From: Erodium maritimum
Taxonomy: Eukaryota > Streptophyta > Magnoliopsida > Geraniales > Geraniaceae
Assembly: GCA_963921825.1 (NCBI GenBank)
Contig: OY997594.1
Location: forward strand, 59,815,675 to 59,879,674
Direction: 5' to 3'
Length of the DNA stretch: 64,000 nucleotides
Part shown: one piece after another, positions 11,280 through 23,839 of the stretch
How positions within the stretch are numbered: position 1 is the stretch's first letter
How the letters are laid out: each line of letters opens with the position of its first letter
Notes under the pieces: generated by a model
Told to the model about the DNA's origin: nothing
The model's database searches: none
What the model saw: only the letters and a program-made list of their open reading frames with translations
Translations under genes and position numbers: made by a program

Positions 11280-14200
11280 TGTCACGCCCCAAATCCGGTT
11301 TTAACCGAATTCGAGACGTGAGCTAAAACAATAATAATTTTCATCGAAAATAAAGTCAACAAGTCTCACTTCATAATTTGAAAACTTAAAACAATTCCGC
11401 GAGTCGCCGCTCGATAAAAACAACGGTAAAAATAGTTCAACAATTAACGGTACGTCGCTAGACACTAGCAAAACCCTCACTAGCTCCCAAGCTCCGAGAA
11501 TCCTGCTAGTATAGATCCCGCTCAACACCTGAAATGAAACAAAGTAAGGGGGTGAGCTTACGCTCAGTAGGAAAAGTAGTTAAGGTTCTGAACCACTGTT
11601 CATCACCACGAGTAACTGTCCAATTAGGGCATACCAGTAAAGCACAACTATTAACAGTCAAATTAACCAGTTACACCAAGACAACACTTAGCCTTCCATC
11701 AGGAACAGCCCGTAACGCAAACTCCCAACGAACTGAACTCAAACCACTTTCCCCAACTAGCTCTTGACACCCATCACCTAACAATTCTCAATGAACAACA
11801 CCTACGGTTATCTCACAACCGACCACACGTGCGAACTCGCACTATAACACAAGAATCAGGTCCAACATCACCCAACACTCTCACAAGACCCAAGTCTCAC
11901 TTAACCCAATGCACAAGGCCAAACGGCCCGCGCGGCTCATACAACAGACAATGCACAAAGCCCAACAACACACTTCCCCGTTACTGCCCATTTCCACAAC
12001 CTTAAACGTACTTACCCCAATGCACACAACCAACCAATGAGAAAAGAGCACACAACAACCAATGAGAATAAAGCACACATCAAGACACACACAAGTGTCG
12101 AAGGACGACACACAACCAATCAGCCAGAATAAGGCACGAGCGAGACACACACATATGTCGTCTAACGGCATAAGCCATACCACAGGATGCACACAACCAC
12201 TTATATCGTACTGGACCACAAAGCATCAGTCCCAATATCGTCCTCCTCATACAGACTAAGGGTAACATCCACGGTCGGGAATCCCTCAGTCTGATGTCTT
12301 CCACTCACACAGACGTGGGCGTTGCTCAACATATGTACCGAGCTGGTCATATCTTCCTCCTCACATAGACGAAGGATAACATCCATCACGCCATCCTCGG
12401 CCTCGATACACTCCACCCGAACTATCCCCCAGTATAAGTCCACTCCGGCTACGTCGTCTCTTGGGACACTCACACAGGATATGACACACATCACAAATTC
12501 ATTGATGGTCTCGGTGTACCAACCGGACCATCTCAACATAGCACACAGCCGGTCTATCACTCACCCGGTCATATCACAACCAAGGGTTCATTATCAAACA
12601 CGGCACACTTGCCCACACAGTCACATCATGCAACACCGAGTAAAATCTCGTTAGACTCTTAATCACACTCATAACCGTCACGTACTTACCATCACTTACC
12701 GACACCACACTCAGCGTTGTAACCCCACCGGATTAACCGGTATCAAATCCCCAACCATCCCACAGTTCAACATATCGAATAAACAGGAAATAACCACACA
12801 GGTCATCAACATGCATCACTAGTTCAATTCTACTCTTTTTCATGTTCGTTATTTATTATCCATTCAAACAACACAAGACACACCAGCAGGCACACTCAGC
12901 AAACAATCCTACAGGCACGACATGACCCGAATCTACCAGCACGACAAGTCCCAAGACATGAATCGTAAATATTCACAGTTTATACGTCTACTCTAGCTGT
13001 TCGCCTCATACATGCCAAACTATGATTTTTCCAGTTTTATTATTAACTCTAATCATGCACACTAGTAACTTTACGTAATTAAAGCGGTATCCGCTACTTT
13101 CCCTACCTCAAGACGATACCACAACGATGTCTCCTAGCTGCTGACGACCAGGCCAACACCGTCTTCTAGGGCGAAGTCCACGAAATCCAAGCCTGGGTTT
13201 AAACAATCAGAAAGTCCCAATCAGTTCTCGTGTCCAAGGTCCTCGGAAAGTCCAAAATGTCTTTAAATTAACCAAATATTAAGTCAAATTAATTATTAAA
13301 TTAATTAATTAACTCTACCGACCCGGATCCGGCCCAACCCGGATCCGGCCCAACCCGGATCCAGACTCGGATCCGGCCCAACCCGGATCCAGACCCGGTC
13401 CAAACCCGGATCCAAGCCTGACCCGGACCCGGTCCCAGACCCGACCCAGACCCGAGTCAGACCCGGTCCAACCCGAGCCCAGACCCGGTCCAGACCCAAA
13501 CCTTGGATCTGGAATTGGCCCAAAGCCCGTCCGGATCCAGGCCCGTGTCCGGTGTCCAGGCCCAACAACCCAGGCCCAACTACCCAGACTCGAGCTCGTC
13601 AGCGCGTTCTTCGGCTAGGCTCATGCGCTCCGGCCACCGTCTCTGGCAGCGACGAAGCCCAGAACCCAGCCAGAGTGCTGGCAAAGCTCTGGAAAGGGCG
13701 GTGGGGTTCAGGCCGTGGCTGGACGAGCTCGAGGATGCCAGGCACGGCGTCAGGAACCGAGTTCCGTCCAGATCTAGGGTTGCGAAGTCACCGGCGACGA
13801 ACCAGACTGGAACCAGCTCAATCAAACTCGCAACGGGGGGGACTTCGGGTCAGAAAAGAACGGAGAAGAAGAAGAGGGAAGTGGGGAGGCTCGATTTGAG
13901 ATCGAGGACGACGAACCGAGCGGAGAAACACCGGCGACGCGTCGGTTCTCTCACGGAAGCTCTGAGTGCGCTCTGAAGGGAAGGTGAAGAAGGAGAAGAG
14001 TGCGAGGTGAGGTGAGGTGAAGGTGGGGATGAAGCTACAGAAGAAGGTGGAGGGAGAGGAGGTCGGAAATGAAGGAGGGACGTGGCCGGAGACGAGGGTC
14101 GGGAATCGCAGACGAGAGAGGCAGGTTTTGGGGACGATGAACAGTACCCAACCCTAGGGTTCGACCCCCTTTTATAGAGCTGGAACCGAGTCTGTTACTG

Positions 14201-14380
14201 GGTCGGGCTCTCCTATCTTGGGCCAGCGTGAAGCGCAACTGGGCCCTGAGTTGGCCTAAATCAAACTCGGTCCAGTTGCCTTTACCTTTTTTTTTCTTTT
14301 CCAAAAAAACTTGTTGCAAAAACATACCCCTCGTTTCAGATTGCAGTTTAATACCCTTTTAAAACGAAGTGGGTTTTACA
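11280..14380 (-). mobile_element. Solo LTR, 3.1 kb, with perfect 5 base TSD
   Basis: On the minus strand the block starts TGTAAAACCCACTTCG and ends ATTTGGGGCGTGACA, the TG...CA ends of an LTR. GTAAG lies at 11275-11279 and again at 14381-14385. No internal region, primer-binding site or second LTR is attached, so it is a solo LTR left by LTR-LTR recombination. It shares the terminal block, the CCTACTGAGCG block near 11565 and the CTACTTTCCC block near 13100 with the LTRs at 24486, 37606, 42659, 45317 and 56236. A clustered run of CCGGATCC-type repeats (13316-13530) accounts for several spurious Gly/Pro-rich frames. Confidence 0.88.
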
Positions 14381-14384
14381 GTAA

Positions 14385-14397
14385 GGGGGGGGGGGGG
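14385..14397 (+). repeat. G homopolymer run
   Basis: A run of about 13 G follows the right target-site copy of the solo LTR. Its length is uncertain in most sequencing data. Confidence 0.7.
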
Positions 14398-14399
14398 TT

Positions 14400-15690
14400 G
14401 AAGTCTTATCAATTGTAGCAGTAGATGACGTTTGAGGGGTCTCGTGAAGTCAAGCTCCAGTCGGATCCCAAGAAACGAAAATGAACCTCTTTGTAACGTA
14501 GACGTTTCTCTTCCAAGATATCTCTCTATCTCAAGATTAAATTTTCATGACTATTGTTAACCAATCTTTTAATTGGGAAATCTCAAGACTCAAGGACAAC
14601 AAGTATCATTTCTCTTTTATGATGTGCAAAACAAATCCTGGCTCATGTGTAGCTTGGAAGGCTGCAATTCTCTCTGTTTGATCTTATCATGACTTGGGGT
14701 TCTAGGTTGGGGTGCTTTTGGGTTGGTTGATGGGTTAGTTCCTAGAAGAGTGTGCGAGGTTATATTGGGGTGTTCTATGTCTTTGTTGCTGCTTTTCCTG
14801 TAGCCTTGTGTGTGGGTGTGCTCCCTTCTCTTCTTATCTCTCCATGTCTCTCTTTGAGTGTGGTTAGATTGTTTCTTAGGTTGAGTGTGTTGTCCTTAAT
14901 TACGAATTGTTCTTTCTTTGGTGGCGGTAGAGTTTTTTTTCTTGTGGATCTTTCTTTATTATGCAGGTCTCAAGGGTAATTCTCTCCATCTCTCCTACAT
15001 TCTGCACTGACTATTCAGGCTCACAAGGATCATCATAAGATCATCATAAGTTCATCACAATTTCATCAAGCATTTCAGTTTTCCAGCTCATTACTCAAAG
15101 GAAAAGCATCAAAAATGTGTGGCTCAATTCTTCATTGACGTGCTCCTCAAGTAACAGACAAGCTATCATTTTAGCTCAATAACAATACAATGATCACAAA
15201 GATCTGCATCTTTGGATTATCCTCAAAGACCAGAGGCATTGAACAGTTCTTGCTCAAATACAACAAATTCCTACTCATCATACCATTGCAGCTCACTTTC
15301 TTCAACAATTATAGCATGGAAGCTCATCACAAAAAGACAAAACAAAAATTTTTACAGTTCAAATCTTTATTAAAGTGTTCCTCAAGTAACAGTCAGGTTA
15401 CAATTTTTGCTTAATTACAACACAATCTTGATACAATCCTCTTATCAGTACATTTGCAGAGGCAACACCTCAAGGGCAATATCATGTTGGATATATTCTT
15501 TCTGATCTTTATAGGAATTACTTTTTGGGTTGTCTTTGTTTTTATTTATTGCTTTTAATTCGCTCTGATCAAATAGATGCGTCTATCTTTGGGCTTTGAG
15601 CTTCTTAGTGTAACCTTTGTAACTCTTCTTTTCACCTCAAGAGAGGTTTCAAGCTAAATATGCTTTGCTGATAAAATAAATAAATATGTG
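14400..15690 (+). mobile_element. LINE-like 3' UTR tail, split by an insertion
   Basis: The plus strand reads a TG-rich segment (14690-14968) that resumes after the insertion at 15481. It ends TTTGCTGATAAAATAAATAAATA at about 15660-15683, an L1-like 3' end with an AAAT-type tail. No coding domain survives. The 5' limit is unclear. Confidence 0.45.
14981..15468. mobile_element. 488 base insertion flanked by an imperfect 12 base duplication
   Basis: CTCAAGGGTAAT (14969-14980) and CTCAAGGGCAAT (15469-15480) flank it, with one mismatch. Inside, CTCAAGTAACAG occurs twice (near 15143 and 15371), suggesting an internal duplication. No A-tail, TIR or coding domain was seen, so the class is unknown. 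Confidence 0.4.
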
Positions 15691-15699
15691 TCTTAGGTA

Positions 15700-16730
15700 G
15701 TAGTGTGTACATACTTTCTATTTGTCTAGACCAAAACCAATTTTTACCTTTTCCGCCCTTTATCTTTTCTTTCGGAGATGTGGAAGTGACAACCCACATC
15801 TCCTGGTTTTAGCGAGAATACTAGTGATATTTTTGTGGTATCGACTGGTACTTAACCATCTAATCTATTATTTGATAACCATATACTGATGCAAGGAATT
15901 TGACTCATAATCATCCATATTCATCAGATAGGATGCGGAGTGTGAAATGATAACTTGAGTTTGTAACTATCAGCCTAACCTCCTAATTGAGTTCACTTTC
16001 CATATAGCAAAAGATCCACATCCCTCAAGATACTCTACAAACTCTTTTGCCATCTCAGCAACTACTAGTTCTCGCATTTCTTGACCTTTCTTTAAAGATT
16101 CCAAATACCAATCATTAGCCAACATTCTAACAGTTACATCAAAAGCCAGGTAGGTTCAGCTCTGAAAATTTAATCTAACACACTACAAAGAAACAAAATC
16201 AGTACACAATGTAATGTGAACTGATCTTTTGATTTTGGTTATGGACATTTAGCTGTTAGGTGAGAGCATCATGTCTCAAGGGTTGGACTTGCTAGCATCC
16301 AAAGTTTGAAATCCCAGCCATTTCCTGAAGCATACAATCATCAACTTACCGTATATTTATTGTTTCTGTATATATACTCCTTGCATATAGAATTTATCAC
16401 CGAGTATTGATTATTGAACCATTCAATTCCTATTCAATATATAATCAACTCAGGAGACTCACGATCAAGACTCGACACTTCAAAGTTCAAAGCCTTTATT
16501 TTTCTTTGACGAAAACTCAAGTCAAAGATACATATGTAGATGTTTATCCATATTTAAACATATACATCCATCTGGGTCACTAAATCATATAGATCAAGTG
16601 ATCATATTCTTCAGGATAGTTTTAATGATAAAAAACAAAATTCAAAATTCAGCATATTTGTAATTTTCATCTCATGAATGAATTTTTTGTCAATTTAATG
16701 ATTTACGATTCATACAAAAGTAACTACAAT
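15700..16730. other. AT-rich spacer, nothing recognised
   Basis: No open frame over 60 codons and no repeat or RNA gene was seen. Confidence 0.4.
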
Positions 16731-18560
16731 TTTTTTGAGATAAATTCATATTTTATTACTTGGAATCAAGAGCCAGCAACCTAGTAATGGGTGCTTGGAA
16801 AACAATCAAAGTTCCACAAAACATCCCACCAAGCTCGTGAGCAATCCTATTGGCGTCTCTACGGAATGTTTCCTTTGTCTGTGAAGTCGGGTTTTCTGTG
16901 ACCCTTTTGAAGAAGGGTGAAGGTTTCTGAGGACAACCTTTTTTGGCGGTCCGGTCTTTTTTCTCCTATTTGGAGTTAAAAGCTCTCAGGCTTTGTAATT
17001 CTCTTTTTTCCAAAGTTTATCAATAAATCATCATCTATCAATAAAAAACCGAAGCAAGTTGCGAGGACAACGACCAAGATATCCGTCTCTGTTTCTCCTT
17101 CCATTTATTCATTGGTGCGTATCCAATACAACACCACCTTCACTGACATGGCTTCGACCAACTCAGGATCTCGAATCCTCGGAAAGGTCACACAAGGGAG
17201 ACCTTGGACTCCCCCTTGCACGTCCATGTAGACTATCCCTCCAGAGCCTCTAACCCTCTCAACCACTGCCACGTCTGTGTTAACCTTGAATCTCCCTAAA
17301 CCGGCCTCCGCAACCTCCTCTGGGCGGCCACTACCTCTGCCTGGTACGGTGAATTCCTTCCATCCCGACCATCTGGAGTAAACTTGACGCCCCTCACCAC
17401 AAGAAGTGGTACACTTTGGGGGGTACGTTTAGCGCCCACAAACTTCTCTAAAACTGCTTCCTACTCTCCGGTCTCCACCTCCCGAGCCCTGTCTGGATCT
17501 CTCTGTATACCACACTGACCAAGTATTTCCCGTCGCTCGTACCCTTCCAGAACCATGAATCATCTTCATGTTCGTCATGAAGTGGTACCCATAGTACCGC
17601 CTCTACGTCCCTGTCAGATAGAAGTCGGTTTACCAGATCGTTGTCCCATTCAAGACGATCATGCTTCATTAAACTACTCACCGTCCAATTTTCTACCTCC
17701 CCAGAAGTGTCAAGGAGGACTTTTGTCTCCGAATAAGCCCAAGGCATCCTAACCCTATTCTTTTCCTGATATCGTCTCAAACTACAGCTTGTGCCACCAA
17801 CAAGCTACTCTAGTGTGTTCACACATTCTCCACCCAGTTGGCATGGAGATAATCCGAAAAGAGCAATACCTGGCCTTTAGAATCCGGGTTACCAAACTCT
17901 CTGGATATTGCATAATCTCCATCCTCGCTTCTCTAGCAACACAAGATTATAGTTATGGAGGTGCTTGAAACTCATTCCCCCTTGGAGCTTATAGTCACAT
18001 AGTACATCTCATTGACCTTACTTAATACCTATGTCGGTCTTATTGTCATGTGCCCACCAATATATATTCATCTCAATTTTAATCTCCCGTATTAGGGTCA
18101 ATGGCAACAGATGTATGCTCATGGTATATGTCCAAAGAAAAGGTATCATAATTTTGAGTAGCACCTCCTTTGTTGTCTTGCTCAATAGAAGCTCATCGCA
18201 ATTGCCCAGCCTATTGAGAACCATGTCCTTGATATATCGAATAGTCCTAACTGACTTCTTCATTTGATTGTTGGCAGATCGAGATATGTCCCGACATCCT
18301 CCACTCGGCATATCCCCAAAATGACCTCGACCCTAATCTGCCTCCATACCTCCATGTTCTGGTTGAAAGAGATCGATGACTTATGAACATTATCCTGTTG
18401 TCATATCGCCCTCTCGTACATGCCCAATAATTCCCCCAACTCTATGCCCCCTCCTATATGCCCTGAAAAGAAGCTACCGTCTACGAAAACAAATGTGTGA
18501 ACGAGGGAGCGCCCTTGAAAACCCTAGTTCCACGAAGGCCCCCATTTTTTATAATTAGCT
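16731..18560 (-). pseudogene. Old LINE fragment: RT palm/thumb, zf-RVT, RNase H and A-tail
   Basis: Read on the minus strand, 18560-18350 gives THLFFVDGS, where FADD is expected, so the second catalytic Asp is gone. LGICRVEDVGTYLDLPTI follows (thumb, expected YLGLP). Next comes IRYIKDMVLNRLGN with KEVLLK (18311-18018). The zf-RVT-like region with LEWDNDLVNRL and FWKGTSDGKYLVSV is at 17780-17448. RNase H begins at about 17430 with FKVNTDVAV and GSGGIVYMD. The RNase H C-terminus RRDANRIAHELGGMF is at 16870-16770, followed by a stop and an A-tail at 16731-16738. Frames shift repeatedly. A plus-oriented LINE 3' UTR-like piece interrupts RNase H. Confidence 0.8.
16885..17045 (+). mobile_element. 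Small LINE 3' UTR-like insertion inside the RNase H relic
   Basis: The plus strand carries a TG-rich segment ending TATCAATAAAAAACCG, resembling other LINE 3' ends in the window. It separates the N- and C-terminal RNase H coding pieces of the minus-strand LINE. The borders are approximate and no duplication was found. Confidence 0.4.
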
Positions 18561-19500
18561 ATTAAGCGGGAAAGTCCTTCTACACACACGATAAATGAGT
18601 ATGTGATAGTGGATCCCACTTACCGGGGCAATCAGACCTACACGGCGTTCTCAATTGTCACCCACAGAATCGACGTCTTGACACACGTTAGATCACCCCA
18701 CTTCCACGGTCGTCTCAAGAAGTTGTCTACCCCAATAGAACCCCTTGGTAGCCTAGGAAGCCCTCACCAAAAACTCTACCATGCTCAACGGGTCTAGCTT
18801 TCGAGGCACCCACTCCGGTAATGTAGCTAGCCCTCTTGTCGAAACATCTACAAACTGCGAAGCCCCCTTTCATGGAATCTCTCATGCTTATGGTTTTATC
18901 CCATTGCCTATTGGTGCCTGCTGCGTTGATACCCTCCTCTTTCCAATCCGAGGTTGGGAAAGGTGCCACCCTTCCTTCCCTGGAATTCTTTCCCCCGATG
19001 GTTTTCGAGAAAACCCATTAATGTTCTCGCCCCAGATGGCCTCACCAGGTGTACATTGGAGAATGCCTAGGAAATCGGCTCTCTGTTGGGTGAAAACCTT
19101 AGCCCAAAGGCCCCTGCAACTAACAGATGTCCCCAAGTAATCTCCTCTAGGAATGATGCCAATTCCACCCTGCCGTATTTCTCTGGCAAAAGCCCCTATC
19201 ATCAGGAGGTGACATTGAGTACGGGGATCAGTCGATCACCAGTAAGAAGGGGATCGCTGCCGACATTGAGAAGCATGTCGTTGCTAGTGACGACTACGTT
19301 CCCATTGTTGGATGATATCGACACCTTGTTGGATACATGCACACCATTGTCGGATGAGGAAGTTATAGTCCGAGTTCTGACATCTCAACTACCCTCTCTG
19401 CTCTACATGAGCTTCGTACTAAAAGAAAGATTCTTCTCTCCTAAGCCAACCATTGGGGATTCTGTGTTGAGTATTATCATGCTCGGATTGTGATCTATAG
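18561..19500. other. Unclassified, probably further LINE-derived DNA
   Basis: Several frames of 60-135 residues exist on both strands (minus 19202-18888, plus 19086-19493), but I could not place any securely. Position just upstream of the RT palm suggests decayed RT or endonuclease, yet the expected motifs were not found. Confidence 0.3.
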
Positions 19501-19510
19501 TAGAGGGATT

Positions 19511-20000
19511 TGTTGGGGTTTGTGTGACCTAGGAAAAATCCACATTAACATGTTACAATCGTCCTTGTGAGTTAATAAATAAGTTGGCAAACGTTTTATC
19601 ATCATTAAGTTGTAATGTTAGTAAAACTACGAGTATAATACTCTTTTTAAGGTATTGGGGAGCAGCTCCCCAATAGTACAACTCTTAGAAACAAAAGAGT
19701 AGATTCATTCACAGGTCCCTATCATGAACCGATAGTTAGAGCTAGTGTGATTTTGATGATATGATCATATTTTACTGATCACGCATATAGAGATATGAGT
19801 CAACGTCACAAACACCAAAGCGTTTCACATTTAGAAGACCCACCTTAGAATACTCCATCGAACAAAGAGACATGAGTATGTCCTTACTATCAAAGTAGTC
19901 TTTAGTCCTACGACCATGACATCACCATGTGGTCTACATGAGGTGGATTCATGACTTGACATAACCAAACGCTTGTCCTAACACATATATGGCCCTTGCC
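19511..20000 (+). mobile_element. Copia LTR, 5' part (split copy)
   Basis: It begins TGTTGGGGTTTGTGTGACC. From 19730 on it matches the reverse complement of the LTR at 29230-30711 over several hundred bases. Shared blocks include TTTTACTGATC, GACCCACCTT, AGTCCTACGACCATG and the run around GCTTGTCCTAAC. The match stops at about 20000 and resumes at 22859, so this LTR was split by another element. Confidence 0.75.
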
Positions 20001-20231
20001 TTAGATTTCAGCGCAGAAAACAAATGAAAAAAAAACGCGCGGGTCAGCTGGGCAGGTAGCGGGTCACTGGGTCGGGTCTTCTTGGATCGGGCCACAACCA
20101 TTGGACACGGGTCAGCCGACCCGGTTGGACAGATTTTTTTTTAAAAAATGAATTTTCTTTTAAAGAAAATAAACGTTACTTCGAGAATTTTTTTTCTTTC
20201 AAACGGAAATTGAAAATTCTTGTGCGAGTAC

Positions 20232-21150
20232 GAATTCATACGGAATTCACTCTCGAGGGAAGTAAACTTGGAATTTTTATTCCTAAACGTTTTCCCAAAA
20301 AGAAACAAATTGGAACTAGTTCCTAAACGGTTTCTTGTTGATTGATCTTGTTTCTTAGAAACACGTGGAGATGATCAACTATTGTGGTTCAGTTCTAAAC
20401 GTAGAACACGTATGAACACATTTTGAATTCATACGGAATTCATGGTTAAGGGAAATAAAATTGGAATTTTAATTCCTAAACGTTTTTCCCAAAAGAAACA
20501 AACTTGGAATTCAATTCCTAAACGTGTTTCTCAATTTTTCAAAAAGAAAACAAATTGGAAATAATTTTCCTAAACGATTTTCTAATTTGAAAACAAAAAT
20601 TCTTTACTTCAAGAATAATTTCTGAGGAAATTATATTCTCGAACAAATTTTGAATTCATACGGAATTCATGATCGAGGGAAATAAACTTGAAATTTTAAA
20701 TCCTAAACGTTTTCCCAAAAGAAACAAACTTGGAATTCGATTCCTAAACGTGTTTCTTAATTTTTCAAGAAGAAAACAAATTGGAAATATTTTCCTAAAC
20801 GGTTTTCTATTTAAAAAAATATATATATATATTTTTCCACAACGAAAGGTGTAAAATAAAAAGAAAATATTAATTTCTATTTGAGGTAAATTAACGTTTG
20901 TTTCAAGATTAATTTCCAAGGAAATTACGTATTCTTGAACAAAGTTTGAATTCATACGGAATTCAAAAACGAGAGAAATGAATTTGGAATAAAATTCCTA
21001 AACGGTTTTCTCTAAATTCAAAAAGGAAACAAAGTGGTATATTTCCTAAACGGTTTCTTACTTTCCCGAAATTATAACAAGGATACAAGTTGGAATTAAT
21101 TCCAAAACGATTTCCTACTTTCCAAAAACGTATTTTTCACAACGGATCGT
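20232..21150 (+). repeat. Tandem array of about four diverged 200-300 base units
   Basis: GAATTCATACGGAATTC, itself a near-palindrome, starts at 20232, 20425, 20652 and 20948. Each copy is followed by recurring blocks such as TCCTAAACG and GAAACAAA. Spacing is 193, 227 and 296 bases. The array lies in the interior of the nested LTR element. Confidence 0.8.
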
Positions 21151-22328
21151 GAAAAAAAAGAAGGGGAAAGGTTCATTTTCTAAAAGCGGTCAATCGTTTT
21201 CTTGGAAAACATGTCAAGACGGTAAAATCCGTAAAGTACATCTGATTCGGTTCTAAAACGTAGAACACGTACGAATAAATGAAAATCAAACGTGTTTTCA
21301 ACAACTGGAAGTTATCCGATTGAAGAATGACAAATTGAATATGTTCAATTTAGTCTTAATTGGAATAAATCTATACACGAACTTGAAAAGGGAAAATGAA
21401 TATTTTCGACTTTCAACGTACGAACGATTAAACTTAACTAATCGATTCGAATTCCGTGATACAAGTCAAATCGAACGTATCGATTTATTATTGACAAGAT
21501 TAGTTTGATCGGTGACAAATTAATCGGTTTCTGTTTTCATTGTGAAACACGTTAGAACGATTAAATTTGGATTCTCAAATCAAGCTAATTTGTACTTAGA
21601 CCAAGTTGAATGATTTCAATTTTGGATAATTATAAAAAAAAGGAAAAAAAAAACCCTTTTTGTATAATTACGTGTAAATGTGGGGGTTGGTCCCGCTACA
21701 TGGAATATTTCCGATCAACTAAGTAACTAAATGTTACATTGAGATCTAATTGAAGAAAAAGACATCCAAGGGAATGTGACTGAAGCCCATTTAAAGGCGT
21801 TATGTGAAGGAAAAACCCAACCTAGTTGACTGGAGATCCCAAGATCTAGGTTCAATGGGACAACCTAATTGCATAACCCATGTACGGTCACTGTGGGGGT
21901 CCAACCCCGAGTCCATTCCTATGATGCAAATAAGTGACGTGTGAAGGATAAACATTTCTTTTAATGATTCCTTGCATCAAGAGCATTGAGCAAAGTGAAT
22001 CACCTATGTGAGAGGAAGTGGGGTCGCTTCAAGGGTGACTAATTGGGCTAGTCATTTTAAACTCTTACAGAACCAGACAGTGTCCATGACGGGCACACCA
22101 ATGAGAACCAAACCGTGTTTGTTGGTATCTGTGTGGGGTATATCATCATCTGCACAAACGACAAAATAGTTCAAGGACATCACGTCTACTAGTCAGTCAG
22201 CAGAGTAAATATACTTTCACAAGTGAAGGTTCAAGGATGAACATCTACCTATCCTATGCAGGTATTGACTTTGAGATTTCACCGCTCCCTCGTTCCTTTT
22301 CCGCTCCCATCACATTTTTGTGGGGGAT

Positions 22329-22858
22329 TGTTGGAAAAATTTGATTAAAATGTGATTTGTTGTTTTAAATATGATTTATGGTACTAAATAATATTTATGA
22401 CTTTAAATATGATTTATTGGTTGGATGGCCATGACCTCTTAATGAGAGGCTTTTATGGGATTAGCTACCCCATAAATTACCTTTCTATCCCTATTAGAGA
22501 GCCTATAAATACCAACCTACTAAGTCATATTCCATATACTTTACAAACACTTCAAACACATCACAAATACACTCCAAACACTTCACATATCGTTTTTCAT
22601 TCTTCCTTAGTCCTGGTGATTTCTCTACACGGAGTTAAGTTCGCTAACGTTAGTCGTTGTATCCTGGGAGACCGCTGCCCATACGGGGCAGTCAAGTGTC
22701 TTAAGGAGACAAGAGTACCTGGACTCGACTAAACCCGAATTTCCTATTCCGTAATCAGTAAGCTAGCTGATCGGTAAAAGGTTATTCTATTATTTTAATT
22801 TGTTAATTTGTTTATTTGAATTTGTTTATCGTCAATATACTAACCTATATTCCCTACA
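22329..22858 (+). repeat. 530 base copia-type LTR (3' LTR)
   Basis: A polypurine tract ending GGGGGAT precedes TGTTGGAAAAATTTG. The LTR ends TTCCCTACA. It contains a clear TATA box and a conserved-looking leader. Only one copy is present in the window. Confidence 0.75.
22505..22512 (+). promoter_or_regulatory. TATA box of the 530 base LTR
   Basis: TATAAATA sits in the middle of the LTR, in the position expected at the U3/R border of copia LTRs. Confidence 0.55.
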
Positions 22859-23791
22859 GAAAGGATGATGCTTCTATTCCTTTGTTCAGTTGTGACACTT
22901 TCCAAATGAGAGGAGGATAAAACTACTTATGATAACATGACTTGACGAAGTAACGGTTATTAGTTCTATGACTTGGGAAATCGTGGGCCTTGCTAGAACT
23001 CATGACCCGTGGGTGAAACATCTTGTTTCATTTCATTACCAATACTCATAGAATCTTAAAGGGTCAAACACAATAGAGAAAGACAACAACGAAGTGGGCG
23101 AAATGGTTTCGATTAAATAAAATGGCGTGCAATTATATTTAATATAACAAACATATAAATTTTATTTAATTCAAATACTCACAAAAGAAAGTGATATTTG
23201 TATGTAATTAATTATAGAGTATAGTAATTAAATAGACAAATAAAAAGACCAAATATATCAAATAATTAGGGGTTGGCCGAACACCCCTATAGCCCAGTAG
23301 AGGTATTCGACCAACCCAATTAATTGGATATGTTTTCCAGCACTTTATTTAATTAAAAAGGATTAAAAGGAAATCCTAAATTCTAGAAGGTCTAGAATAA
23401 GGAAAAGCTAGTTGGACGAAGTCAAGGTTTCCTAATTCTATTTGGCTTAGACATAAAGTAAGACCGACACCTATTTAAAAAGCTACATGGGCCGAAAATT
23501 AATAAGCACCACTGCTATGATATTCGGCCACCACATAATGAGTTGAGAGTTCTTCGTTCTAGGGCTACTAACGTGCTCAGTTGTAAATCTATTTTTGTAG
23601 TGTGGACATCGTGTCCCCGTCTCGAACTAGTTGATTGAAAGTTCTCTTCATTGAGATAATCTTCATTAAATTATCGCATGGATTCATAATTACAAGAATA
23701 TGTGATCTAGATTAATTTTATTATAAGAAACAAAAGCTTAGGAATTTTTGGTTTTGCGTCGTGTTAATGTAACACATCATGTAATCTAACA
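22859..23791 (+). mobile_element. Copia LTR, 3' part (split copy)
   Basis: GAAAGGATG... through TTCAGTTGTGACA continues the alignment with the reverse complement of 29230-30711. It covers the TTGGCCGAACACCCC block and ends GTGTTAATGTAACACATCATG...TAACA. Together with 19511-20000 it rebuilds one copia LTR. No primer-binding site follows its end, in contrast to the minus copy. Confidence 0.75.
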
Positions 23792-23839
23792 GGATAAGTC
23801 GTTAAAGATCTCTCGGCGGGGGTCTATGCATTTTAATTT

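Larger units (their letters stand above)
20001..22858 (+). mobile_element. LTR retroelement remnant nested in the copia LTR (non-coding interior plus 3' LTR)
   Basis: The interior (20001-22328) has no gag or pol frame but holds four diverged repeats. It ends in a purine-rich tract (GTGGGGGAT) directly before an LTR that begins TGTTGG and ends CCCTACA. The host LTR resumes at the very next base (22859). The matching 5' LTR is missing, so the left part was deleted or never identified; the left border is uncertain by a few tens of bases. It is probably a non-autonomous copia-type element. Confidence 0.65.

Noticed and set aside
13305..13568. Gly/Pro-rich open frames over CCGGATCC-type repeats
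   Set aside because: They arise from short GC-rich repeats inside an LTR, have no domain, and open frames occur on both strands at the same place.
18888..19202. Possible RNase H or RT thumb (QGGIGIIPRGDYLGTSV) on the minus strand
   Set aside because: Real RNase H and thumb motifs of this LINE were found downstream at 17430-16770 and 18350-18260. This stretch is out of order and matches only loosely.
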